A stretch of DNA of 64,000 nt from Halothece sp. PCC 7418 (GTDB taxonomy: Bacteria > Cyanobacteriota > Cyanobacteriia > Cyanobacteriales > Rubidibacteraceae), in NCBI RefSeq assembly GCF_000317635.1, contig NC_019779.1, positions 1,364,001 through 1,428,000 on the forward strand. The letters run 5' to 3'. The notes below the pieces were generated by a model. It was not told where the DNA came from. It ran no database searches and saw only the letters and a list, made by a program, of their open reading frames with translations. Of this stretch, positions 29,044 through 37,467 are shown one piece after another (the first letter of the stretch is position 1; the number at the start of each line of letters is the position of its first letter). The position numbers were made by a program, and so were the translations under genes.

Positions 29044-30456
29044 TTACCAAGGATTACCAATAACAGTAAATGTTGACCAATAATAGGGGTGGGAAAAGTC
29101 TTGGGGGCGATTTAGCACTGAAGTTTCTGGAAGCGGGGTACTACTGCGAACATTCGATAAGTTTTCTCCTTCTAGGCGAACATTTTTATTGAGTAAAGCA
29201 AGTTGGGCGCGTTGCAGCGCGATCGTTTTTGTTGGCGCAGTGGGTAACTCCTGATAAAATTGAGCCATTAATCCCAATGTTCCTTGATCACTAATATCCC
29301 AAGAACTTGCAATCACAGCTTTTACCCCAGCTTGTAACGCCAGTCCAGCAAAACTCATTTCAACTTGTTCATCAATGGTATTATTTTCTTGATTAATCAC
29401 GGCGGTTTCGCAAGCACTTAAAACCAATAATTTTAGATTTGACCATCCTGTTTGTTGCGATAATCGTGGAACTTCATCTAGATTCAATTGTTCATTCCAA
29501 AATTGGATATATGAGTTTTTGGGCTTTCCAGATTCAATTTTGGCATGAGTTGCTAAATGAACAATACCAAAAGGATCAGTTTCTATTTGCGATCTTAGAT
29601 TATCAAGGGTAAAATCTTGATTCAGAAAACTTTCTCCCTTCCCATCTTCTCCAATGATAGTATTTAATTCAATGGGAACAGCAGGTAAAGAAATTAACTC
29701 TTCAAACTCCGAAGCCCCCATGGCTAATATATTTTGATTATTCAGAGATTCTGCTGTCATATCAGTCAAAGAAAAAGCAGGAAGACGACTCACTGCATAG
29801 TCTTCAACTAGAAACTTTTCACCATCATGTAGTGCAGAAAGGGGTAAGATTCTTAAGCCTTTTCCTAAACAGAAAATCAAAGAGTCGATTTTATCCTCAT
29901 CTAGGGTTGAAGCTAGAGGTTGAATGATCCATTGATAAAGTTTTTGGGCGGGAGGTAAATAGTCACTTTTCGGACTCAAATAAGGATTTCTAAGGGCTTT
30001 AACAAACGCTTCAACTTCAGTCATCACCTCTGCTCTAGAAACATTTATATCATAAACCTGAGTTTTATTTTCGGTGCTAATTGTAATTCTTAAATACTCA
30101 GGATAGGCATTTATCCAGATAAATGCAGCACGACTCTGAGTTAGCTGTTTTCCTTTTTTCAAATTTTGTTCAACGGCTGTCGGTGTTACTAAAGACGTTT
30201 GGATGGTTCGTACATTCGGAGAAATGTTATCAGTTGATTCTGATGAAGAAAAAGATAGATCAAGATGATCAGCATATTGGTCTTCCCATGTCTTTTCCAT
30301 AGAAGAAACAATATCAAGCACTTCCTCTGGATCAGTAATGCTTGGCGTAGCTTGAGTGAAGATATTGGTTTGTTTTGTCAGTGGTTCAGCTAAAGCTGGA
30401 AACTGAAAAGTAAACGTAGAACAACCAATTAGGAAGCAATTTATCAGCAGTTTCAT
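29044..30456 (-). CDS. Exported CHAT-domain (caspase-like) protein
   Basis: 470 residues. Signal peptide MKLLINCFLIGCSTF... with cleavage expected after FPALA. The C-terminal half is a CHAT peptidase domain: catalytic His in IVHLATHAKIES, catalytic Cys in LLVLSACETAV, then GLALQAGVKAVIASSWDISD and the terminal HPYYWSTFTVIGNPW typical of the family. The N-terminal half has no TPRs, unlike many CHAT proteins. The target is unknown. Confidence 0.9.
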   Translation of the reverse strand: MKLLINCFLIGCSTFTFQFPALAEPLTKQTNIFTQATPSITDPEEVLDIVSSMEKTWEDQYADHLDLSFSSSESTDNISPNVRTIQTSLVTPTAVEQNLKKGKQLTQSRAAFIWINAYPEYLRITISTENKTQVYDINVSRAEVMTEVEAFVKALRNPYLSPKSDYLPPAQKLYQWIIQPLASTLDEDKIDSLIFCLGKGLRILPLSALHDGEKFLVEDYAVSRLPAFSLTDMTAESLNNQNILAMGASEFEELISLPAVPIELNTIIGEDGKGESFLNQDFTLDNLRSQIETDPFGIVHLATHAKIESGKPKNSYIQFWNEQLNLDEVPRLSQQTGWSNLKLLVLSACETAVINQENNTIDEQVEMSFAGLALQAGVKAVIASSWDISDQGTLGLMAQFYQELPTAPTKTIALQRAQLALLNKNVRLEGENLSNVRSSTPLPETSVLNRPQDFSHPYYWSTFTVIGNPW

Positions 30457-30522
30457 TTTAATTTTCTTCTCAAATGATCAGGATTTTTCTATACTGCTAT
30501 CTCTCATCAGGGTTAAAAATAC

Positions 30523-30623
30523 TATAGCAATCCCATAAGAATTTTAAATTAATCCCCCCTCGCCCCCCTTACGAAGGGGGGAACGGTTAATCAAGTTTTT
30601 ACATAAGAATTAGAACTGCTATA
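30523..30623 (+). repeat. 101-bp MITE, TATAGC...GCTATA type with CCCCCC/GGGGGG core
   Basis: TATAGCAATCCCATAAGAAT, a G/C hairpin (CCCCCCTCGCCCCCC against GGGGGG), TCAAGTTTTTAC and TTAGAACTGCTATA. Highly similar to the two copies at 49099-49295. It is the main content of the 350-bp gap between the CHAT gene and the next gene. The rest of that gap (30624-30807) is A/T-rich leader with no gene seen. Confidence 0.85.
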
Positions 30624-30807
30624 TATCTAAGAAACACTATCTTGATTGAATATACCCTTTACCTAAATTAACCCCAAAATGCGATAGAAATGACTCTATC
30701 TTATCGATATAAGATTCTGTTCCCGAATTTGGCAACAGTTCTTGCCCATAAAATTGTAAGATCAATTTAATAATCGTGCTGACCCAATAAAAAAGGATTT
30801 AATTATA

Positions 30808-33006
30808 ATGACAGTTGCTAGCGCAATTCCAGCATTTTGTCAAGGAATTCAATATTTTGCCGAACAACTTCCTGAATTTGAAAAATATGGTCAAGCCCCA
30901 GCCATTGCTGAGGGAAAAACACAAGTTTCATCGCCGAGTGATGCGAGTGCCGTCTATCAAACCCTGCTTGGTGCAGATGCCCTGCGTTATCTAACCTTAC
31001 AAATGACTGCCTCGAAAGCCTCAGGACACCCTGGGGGATTTGCCAGTATCGCAGAAGGGATTGCTGCACTGGTGATGCTCGGTCATAAGCATATTATTAC
31101 AGAAGTGGGACACCATGCCCCAGGCTTTTACAGTAATATGTTCCTTGATCGCTCTTTGGAAGAGATGGGCATTGAAAATGTTCAACACTTGCGCGATCGG
31201 TTTCGGGAACACAAAGGGCTATTAGGACACCTGTCAGGACAAATTCCAGGATTGCTAAACCCTGCAGGTCCTCTTGGACAAGGACAACACTTTGCGATGG
31301 CAGGGGCGCGACTTCATCCCGACATTCTCTTCCCGGTTACCATTGGCGATGGCGGAATCGGTGAACCCTACGTAATGAGCAGTATGGCTCATTTCCACAC
31401 CGCTTATCCTGATGTTACCAACTTCCTCCCGATTCTGGTTTGGAATGGCTATTCCCAAGAACACCACAGCATGGTTTCCACGAAGCCTAACCAAGAAATG
31501 ATTGAATATTGGGAAGGCAATGGCTTCCAAGAAGTCATTTTAGTTAATGCCAAAGACTATGATGATGCTAATCAAAGTGGGGATTATGTAGATAGTACCG
31601 CGTTCTCTTTTGCGAAACGGCTAGAATTTACGCAAGCGGTTCTTGAAGCAACCGATAAAGCTGCGAAGTCCGCAATGAGTGGTAAACTCACCGTCTTAAT
31701 TATCAAACAGTTGAAAGGGGCGGGCGTTCACGATCGCGGTGCAAAAGCCCATAACCTGTATGGGTATCATACTCTCGACAATGAAGATATTGTCAACGCC
31801 CTACAAGAACGGTCTTTGTCACCAGAAGCCTGGCAACTAGTTCGCAGCAATTTTGAACGGGCTGCTGGAGGTCCTGCAGTTAGTTTGGTGAAAACGGAAT
31901 TTGAATTACCCCTTCCCGATCTAGGTCAACTCCCCTTAGAAGAACACCCGATTGGTGGCGAGAAAAAAGTTGCTACAACAGCAATGGGCGAACTGATCGC
32001 GCACGTCGGTAAACAAGACCCCAACTTCGTCCTTACCAATGCTGATGGAAATGCAGCCTCTGGGATTAATAACGTTAACCAAGCCCTGAAAATTATTCAC
32101 CCTACCCCTGATGATTTGTATTTTCAAGGACCGAAGGGTCAAGTGTATGAACCCCTCAGTGAAGATGCTTGTGCGGGTTTAGCTGCCAGTTCAGCGTTAT
32201 TTGGGGCGCGGACGCTCTGGTGTTCTTATGAATCCTTTGCCATTAATGGCTTACCGATTTGGCAAACCGTCACCCAAGCGATGGCAGAATTACGCCGTCC
32301 CACCCCTTCTACTATTACTTTATTCACGGCGGGCGCATTGGAACAAGGGCGCAATGGTTGGACCCACCAACGTCCTGAAATTGAAAACTATTTTGCGGGG
32401 ATGATGCGTAATGGCAATGTCTTCCCCTTATTCCCCTGTGATGCCAATAGCATTCAAGTTTGTTATGACTGGGCATTAGGGACGAAAAACAAAGGCGTAA
32501 CCATTACCGCCTCTAAATCTCCCTTACCCATTCGCACGACGTTCCAACAAACCCAAGACGGGTTAGAAAAAGGTGGGTTTATCCTGCAAGAAATGCCAGG
32601 GGAGAAAACCGTTGTCTTTGCGGTGATTGGCGATATGACTTTAATCCCCACTTTAGAAGCAGCGGAACAACTACAAGCACAAGGAATCGGGTCAAAAGTG
32701 ATTTCTGTGATCAGTCCCCGTCGTCTCTATCGTCCCACAGATACGGCTTGGGACAGTTGCGCTCAAGCTGATGGCGGTTTCCTCAACGATGCTGACTTTA
32801 ATCAGTTATTTGGGGGTGAGGCATTAATCGGGGTCACAGGTGGCTCTAGTGCTATGTTAGAACCAGTTATGCTTCGGAGTACCGCCCCTCGTGATACCTT
32901 TGCCTGGAAACGTGGCGAAACGGCAGCTAGCGCCAGTGCTGTCATGGCAATTAATGGCATTACGGCGGAAAACTTAGTGAAGCGTGCGGTTGAACTGTTA
33001 GGTTAA
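30808..33006 (+). CDS. Thiamine-diphosphate enzyme of the transketolase/phosphoketolase superfamily
   Basis: 732 residues. Seen: ASKASGHPGGFASIAEG near residue 70, HLSGQIPGLLNPAGPLGQG, the ThDP/Mg motif IGDGGIGEPYVMSS and LVWNGYSQEHHSM, then a pyrimidine-binding second half (SEDACAGLAASSALFGARTL with the expected Glu) and a C-terminal domain. It resembles the second cyanobacterial phosphoketolase-like protein (Synechocystis sll0529 type, from memory) more than classical Xfp or TktA. Substrate assignment is uncertain. The RBS AAAAAGGATTT lies ahead of the ATG. Confidence 0.75.
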   Translation: MTVASAIPAFCQGIQYFAEQLPEFEKYGQAPAIAEGKTQVSSPSDASAVYQTLLGADALRYLTLQMTASKASGHPGGFASIAEGIAALVMLGHKHIITEVGHHAPGFYSNMFLDRSLEEMGIENVQHLRDRFREHKGLLGHLSGQIPGLLNPAGPLGQGQHFAMAGARLHPDILFPVTIGDGGIGEPYVMSSMAHFHTAYPDVTNFLPILVWNGYSQEHHSMVSTKPNQEMIEYWEGNGFQEVILVNAKDYDDANQSGDYVDSTAFSFAKRLEFTQAVLEATDKAAKSAMSGKLTVLIIKQLKGAGVHDRGAKAHNLYGYHTLDNEDIVNALQERSLSPEAWQLVRSNFERAAGGPAVSLVKTEFELPLPDLGQLPLEEHPIGGEKKVATTAMGELIAHVGKQDPNFVLTNADGNAASGINNVNQALKIIHPTPDDLYFQGPKGQVYEPLSEDACAGLAASSALFGARTLWCSYESFAINGLPIWQTVTQAMAELRRPTPSTITLFTAGALEQGRNGWTHQRPEIENYFAGMMRNGNVFPLFPCDANSIQVCYDWALGTKNKGVTITASKSPLPIRTTFQQTQDGLEKGGFILQEMPGEKTVVFAVIGDMTLIPTLEAAEQLQAQGIGSKVISVISPRRLYRPTDTAWDSCAQADGGFLNDADFNQLFGGEALIGVTGGSSAMLEPVMLRSTAPRDTFAWKRGETAASASAVMAINGITAENLVKRAVELLG

Positions 33007-33121
33007 TTTTAGTGGCGCGATCGCGTTTTAGGCTGCGCGATCGCGCTTCCGCATTTTAGGAAAACGATTTCTCAAATTTCTAAATATAGTGAATGACTTA
33101 ATGCTGTTAACAACCCAATTT

Positions 33122-33685
33122 TTACTCCCATAGCCAAGCAAATAAATCTTTGATTGTAAGCTGAACTTCGTTTGCAAATGACGGCATTGGAAGAACTTGA
33201 TCTGGTTCATCCAAGACTTCAGGTTTTTGATTTTGACGATAGACAAACACAGTTTGTTCATCTGGATCGATTAACCACCCCATTTGGGTTTCATATTTTA
33301 GGCAATGAAGGATATTTTTTGTTACTTTTGTCTGGCTTTGATCAGGAGATAGAATTTCAATTGTCCAATCTGGCGCAACAGGAAATGTATTAGCTACTGC
33401 CCCATTCTGATCACGGGGAATGCGGTTCCAAAGAAAGACTGCAATATCAGGAACAGTTGAACGGCCACCAAAGGTACAACGTAGCTCAGGAAACGCACGA
33501 GCGATACGCTTAGACTTAACTATACCATTGATAGCAGATACGAGTTCTCCTTGGATAACACTGTGTTTACCTTGAGGCATTGGTTTCTGAATAATTTGAC
33601 TATCAATGTATTCGCTCGCTGGCTTTGTTTCTGGTAATTGCAAAAACTCCGTCAAGGTCAGTGTTTTAGATGATGTTTGTAACAT
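33122..33685 (-). CDS. Uma2 family (DUF820) PD-(D/E)XK nuclease
   Basis: 187 residues. Pattern: FLQLPETKPASEYIDSQIIQKP, then GKHSVIQGELVSAI, VPDIAVFLWNRIP and DWTIEILSPDQSQTKVTKNI (the D...ExxS active-site region), ending with LTIKDLFAWLW. These are abundant, mostly uncharacterised restriction-like nucleases in cyanobacteria, often multi-copy. It is convergent with the ThDP enzyme gene, with two HIP1 sites in the gap. Confidence 0.9.
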   Translation of the reverse strand: MLQTSSKTLTLTEFLQLPETKPASEYIDSQIIQKPMPQGKHSVIQGELVSAINGIVKSKRIARAFPELRCTFGGRSTVPDIAVFLWNRIPRDQNGAVANTFPVAPDWTIEILSPDQSQTKVTKNILHCLKYETQMGWLIDPDEQTVFVYRQNQKPEVLDEPDQVLPMPSFANEVQLTIKDLFAWLWE

Positions 33686-33821
33686 TTGGGTTTACCCTTT
33701 TATTTGCCAAACTCAGAACTCGCTCTCTATTTTAATGTAAATTAACTCCGCATTTAACGTCTAAATTAGACTTTGACAATAATTGAGTTTTATCATCTTC
33801 TAAACGCAAAAAGCCTTGTGT

Positions 33822-34109
33822 GTGCAGTATAAAAAGCAAACAGGACAAACTTTAACTCAGGACGTTGAACTGGAACCGAAACTACAAGCAGAAGGTTTTT
33901 CTCTGAATCAGGGTTATTCGAGCTTAGACCCTTGCTGGTGTTGGGTTTCCTTACCTCAACCCAACCTACGTTTTGAATCTTTTGTCAGTCAATCAGATAA
34001 AAGGGTTGCTGAAGTGAAAACAATGGCAAAAATGCTCGCAGAGAGGAAAGGGAAGCATATTTCTCAACAAGTCATTAAAACTTGGCATCAAGAGTTAGAT
34101 ACCATTTAG
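33822..34109 (+). CDS. Small conserved-type protein of unknown function
   Basis: 95 residues from a GTG at 33822; an in-frame TTG at 33816 is also possible. Contains LDPCWCWVSLPQPNLRFESF and a C-terminal basic helix VKTMAKMLAERKGKHISQ. No family recognised. It is convergent with the GTPase gene at 34139, with only 29 bp between the stops. No upstream RBS is obvious, so reality is moderately supported. Confidence 0.5.
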   Translation: MQYKKQTGQTLTQDVELEPKLQAEGFSLNQGYSSLDPCWCWVSLPQPNLRFESFVSQSDKRVAEVKTMAKMLAERKGKHISQQVIKTWHQELDTI

Positions 34110-34138
34110 CTTTTGACTCAATTGCAAGCCTTTAATGT

Positions 34139-35572
34139 CTAAGAATTGACATAAGATTGTGAGACATTAGTCTGCTGAAACAACTTTTCTTTTCCTTTTT
34201 GCAGGATGCTCTTAAACAGTGCAGTGCGTTGATTGTTCTGGAAGACTTCTTGCAACTTCGTTTGTAAGCGATTCAGGTTTAAGGTTTCTCCAGTTTCTTG
34301 ACTCAGTTCTTGTTCTTGGAAATATTCGATTAAACTTAACCCAGCAATGCGCGTGAGATAGGCAGCACTTAATCCTTGTACCGTTCCCCCAGCGAGATAA
34401 GTGAAGGCGTTGGCTTTTAAGACACTGGTCATGGTTTGGGTGGAAAATTCTACTAACCCCAACTGCACCATTTGTTTACCCAAAGTTCCAGCAACGGTTT
34501 GGGCTTGTTGCCAAGAAAATTGTGGTTGATACAGTTTACCTAAATCAAACACCAATTGAGCGTTAATTGCTGCGGTGGCGAGTAAGTCTAAACTACTAAC
34601 TGGATTGGCAAAAGCAGCCCCTGCTGCGACCCATTGATATTGTTCAATATAAGGCATCGCCCGTTGACGGCGAATATCATTGAGAATGGCTTTTGCTTCT
34701 TGCTTCAAAAGATAAGTTTTGCGCCAAGTGCTTTGATAAAGGAGAGTTTGTTTTTCTTCGCTGAGGAGGGTTTTTAACCGTGTTCCTAAAGTTTCAATTT
34801 GCGGTTCTGGGGTTTCTTCCCACTCTTGGTGAGTGTTATCCGCTTTAAATTTTCGCACTTTAATCGGTGCGGGTGCTGCGGTGGTGCTGATGATATCTGT
34901 TTCGGGAATAAGATCGCTGAGGCGAGTTTTCAGTTGCTTTAGGATGACGGCTTGTTGTTCGGGAGAATAGTGATCTTGTTTGTTAAAGACGAGTAAGATT
35001 TTTTGTTGCAGTTGACTCCATTTTTTTATAGTTTGATATTCGGAGTCGGTGAGGTCGCCATTGACCACAAAAATCGCAATTTCGCAAGGGAGAACGCTGT
35101 TTTCAATGGCTGCGCTATCACTATTTTTTTGATACAGGGCAGGGGTTTCGAGGAGACTGTGTGAAGAAAGAGTGAGGGCTGATTTGAGGTGTGTTTTGCC
35201 GACACTTTTTCCGCCAGTAATGGCAATCTGGAAGTGGTCACGGTTGAGTTGATCAGGGAGTTGATCAAGACGCTGTTGGAGGTGAGAAATATCAGTTTCT
35301 GGTGCTTCAGTGGTAATTTTATTGAAAATGGCTTGGGTGGCTTTGAGGATTTCATCCACTGCGGTTTGATCAATGGGAGTTTCAATGGGAGAAACAGCAG
35401 TTTTGCTTTGTCGCGATCGCCACCACCAGAGACCACTTCCCAGCGCGATCGCGCCAGGAATACCCAATTCTCCTATACCCATTAAAGAATCTTGCAGCGT
35501 TGAACCAATCCACAATAAAAAGGATAAGCCGACACCCGTGACTAAAATTGGCTTTCGTAGTTGCAGCACCAT
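34139..35572 (-). CDS. GTPase with DUF697 domain, second copy
   Basis: 477 residues. Two N-terminal hydrophobic segments (residues ~10-50, LSFLLWIGSTLQD and GAIALGSGLWWW) precede a degenerate GTPase: G1 ITGGKSVGKTHLKSAL, G4 VFNKQDHYS; the G3 DxxG is not evident (VVNGDLTDSE region). The C-terminal DUF697-like half has AAGAAFANPVSSLDLLATAAI. It is paralogous to 13896-15371 but membrane-anchored at its N-terminus. Function unknown. Confidence 0.82.
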   Translation of the reverse strand: MVLQLRKPILVTGVGLSFLLWIGSTLQDSLMGIGELGIPGAIALGSGLWWWRSRQSKTAVSPIETPIDQTAVDEILKATQAIFNKITTEAPETDISHLQQRLDQLPDQLNRDHFQIAITGGKSVGKTHLKSALTLSSHSLLETPALYQKNSDSAAIENSVLPCEIAIFVVNGDLTDSEYQTIKKWSQLQQKILLVFNKQDHYSPEQQAVILKQLKTRLSDLIPETDIISTTAAPAPIKVRKFKADNTHQEWEETPEPQIETLGTRLKTLLSEEKQTLLYQSTWRKTYLLKQEAKAILNDIRRQRAMPYIEQYQWVAAGAAFANPVSSLDLLATAAINAQLVFDLGKLYQPQFSWQQAQTVAGTLGKQMVQLGLVEFSTQTMTSVLKANAFTYLAGGTVQGLSAAYLTRIAGLSLIEYFQEQELSQETGETLNLNRLQTKLQEVFQNNQRTALFKSILQKGKEKLFQQTNVSQSYVNS

Positions 35573-35661
35573 AATCTATTCTCCCTTAGCACTTTCAAAA
35601 CACACCTTTTCAATATCCTAACCTGAATTGGAGAATTGGTATTGTCATTCGGGGGATGAGC

Positions 35662-36411
35662 TTAAAAAGAGTTCGCAGACACTAAAAAGAGTGACTTGTA
35701 TTGTTGTTTCAAATAATCATACCAACTGCTAAGACCTGCACCCGATCGCGCTGAGAGTTCTAAAATTTCCGCTTGCGGGGCAATCTTTTGAATATTCTCA
35801 ATGGCTAAGTCGCGATTAAACCCCACAGCTTCGGCAAGATCCATTTTATTGAGCACCACCACATCTGCGGTCTTGAATAAGGTGGGATACTTCAGCGGTT
35901 TATCTTCACCTTCTGTTGCCGATAACAAGCCCACCCGTAGATCTTCTCCTAAATCATAGGCAGCAGGACAAACTAAGTTCCCCACATTTTCAATCAACAG
36001 GAGTTGCACGCCATCTAAGTTAATCTCAGTGAGAGCACTCTCCACCATATTGGCTTCCAGATGACAGACACTTCCTGTGGTAATCTGCACCACCGATCCC
36101 CCTTTCCCGCGCAAGCGTTGGGCATCGTTATCGGTTTCTAAATCACCGACGACTACTGCGATTGAAAAGTGCTCCGATAACTCAGTTAAAGTGCGTTCAA
36201 TCAGACTCGTTTTTCCCGATCCAGGGGAGGAGAGGAAATTGAGGGTGAGAATGGCTTGATGGTGGAGTTTTTCTCGCAAATGATGGGCAAGATGCTCATT
36301 TTTGGCAAGAATCGCTTCGTGGACATGAATTTCACGGCTGGGGGCATGATCTTCGTGGGTGTGGATATGAATCGGATCTGAGGTGTTAGCGCAACCGCAG
36401 TTTTCACACAT
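35662..36411 (-). CDS. hypB: Hydrogenase nickel incorporation GTPase HypB
   Basis: 249 residues. N-terminal CENCGC nickel-binding motif and a short His-rich stretch (HIHTHEDH, HVHEA), then GTPase motifs SSPGSGKTSLIERTL, VVGDLETDNDA with the metal-site cysteine and histidine (TTGSVCHLEANMV), ENVGNLVCPA and VVLNKMDL. It inserts nickel into [NiFe] hydrogenase together with HypA (family knowledge). It lies directly downstream of hypA, with 2 bp between genes. Confidence 0.96.
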   Translation of the reverse strand: MCENCGCANTSDPIHIHTHEDHAPSREIHVHEAILAKNEHLAHHLREKLHHQAILTLNFLSSPGSGKTSLIERTLTELSEHFSIAVVVGDLETDNDAQRLRGKGGSVVQITTGSVCHLEANMVESALTEINLDGVQLLLIENVGNLVCPAAYDLGEDLRVGLLSATEGEDKPLKYPTLFKTADVVVLNKMDLAEAVGFNRDLAIENIQKIAPQAEILELSARSGAGLSSWYDYLKQQYKSLFLVSANSF

Positions 36412-36413
36412 GG

Positions 36414-36755
36414 TTAAGAAATCTCCAATGAGACGAGTTCGAGTTCTTTCCCTTGTCGAATGTCATGGCTGATTTGATGACAGTGAGGACATTCATGAAT
36501 CCAATCGCTGGGAGTAAATTGTTGCTGGCAGGTGGGACAATAACATTGGGCAGGGACTTGCTCAATTTCAAAAGATGCTGATTGCGCGATCGTTCCTTTG
36601 GCCGTGACATCAAAGGCGAAAGTTAAGGCTTCGGGAACGACTCCCGATAAATCACCCACTTTGACTTTAATGCTGTGGATTTCATTTGCCCCTTCTGCAT
36701 TGGCGTGTTCAATCGCGATCGCGAGCAGTTGCTCCATAATTCCCACTTCGTGCAT
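36414..36755 (-). CDS. hypA: Hydrogenase nickel incorporation protein HypA
   Basis: 113 residues. The start is placed at the internal ATG giving MHEVGIMEQLL, because His2 is the nickel ligand in this family; a longer frame starts at 36761. The zinc site CYCPTC...CPHC lies at residues ~71-91. It is encoded immediately upstream of hypB, and 39 bp downstream of the hydrogenase protease gene on the same strand. Confidence 0.95.
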   Translation of the reverse strand: MHEVGIMEQLLAIAIEHANAEGANEIHSIKVKVGDLSGVVPEALTFAFDVTAKGTIAQSASFEIEQVPAQCYCPTCQQQFTPSDWIHECPHCHQISHDIRQGKELELVSLEIS

Positions 36756-36794
36756 AATCAATAATCCTGTTGGATGCGTTAGGGAAAGCTAACT

Positions 36795-37259
36795 TTAGGC
36801 TAACGGATTTGTCTGGCCAATGAGCAAATTTTCAATGATTTTTAAGGCTTCAGTTGCCCCTTCTTCCGCGAGAGGAGAAAACTGTTCTCCAAAGTCTAAC
36901 TTCGCTACAGGAATCGTAACTAACCATGCTGATGGGGTATGGCTGTAGAGAAATTGACTCATCGCCAGCAGCGATCGCGCATCGCAAAAATGTCCCACTT
37001 GCCGACCTTGGGCTTCTTCGGCTTGAATGACTTCTAAAGTGACTGTCTTACAGTTGAGCGCTGCATCCACAAAAATCGCGCGATCGACTTCTGCCAAGGT
37101 TGCAGCCAGTTCAGGGGTTAGCTGATGAATCGCTAAGCATTGCACCCCAGAGATCTCCCAGTTTTCCACCTCTGTGGCAACTTTTAACCCAATCCCATCA
37201 TCACTACGCAGAGAGTTTCCATAGCCAATAACTAAAGTCGATTGATTGCTCTGGCTCAT
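36795..37259 (-). CDS. [NiFe]-hydrogenase maturation endopeptidase (HoxW/HupW type)
   Basis: 154 residues from the ATG at 37259. N-terminal LVIGYGNSLRSDDGIGLKVA with the nickel-sensing Asp, IHQLTPELAATLAEVDRAIFVDA (second metal ligands), and a C-terminal CDARSLLAMSQFLYSHTPSAWLV. It trims the C-terminus of the hydrogenase large subunit after metal insertion. Together with hypA-hypB it forms a small maturation cluster; no hydrogenase structural gene lies in the window. HoxW versus HupW cannot be decided here. Confidence 0.88.
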   Translation of the reverse strand: MSQSNQSTLVIGYGNSLRSDDGIGLKVATEVENWEISGVQCLAIHQLTPELAATLAEVDRAIFVDAALNCKTVTLEVIQAEEAQGRQVGHFCDARSLLAMSQFLYSHTPSAWLVTIPVAKLDFGEQFSPLAEEGATEALKIIENLLIGQTNPLA

Positions 37260-37467
37260 TTTGCTTTCCATGTTCCTCCATAGCGATATGATAGGTTATC
37301 AACACTTAGTTTTGACAACAGTCAGGAGTGAACTACCGGTTTTCAACTCAGAAAACCCAACTCTTAAAACGTTCAACAAATTTGATTGTAAACGCACAAA
37401 CAGGAGGACGCGCTTTCCGCTCCCGATCCCTTCTTTTTTTCGTTAGGGGGGATCGGGAGTTCCCAGC

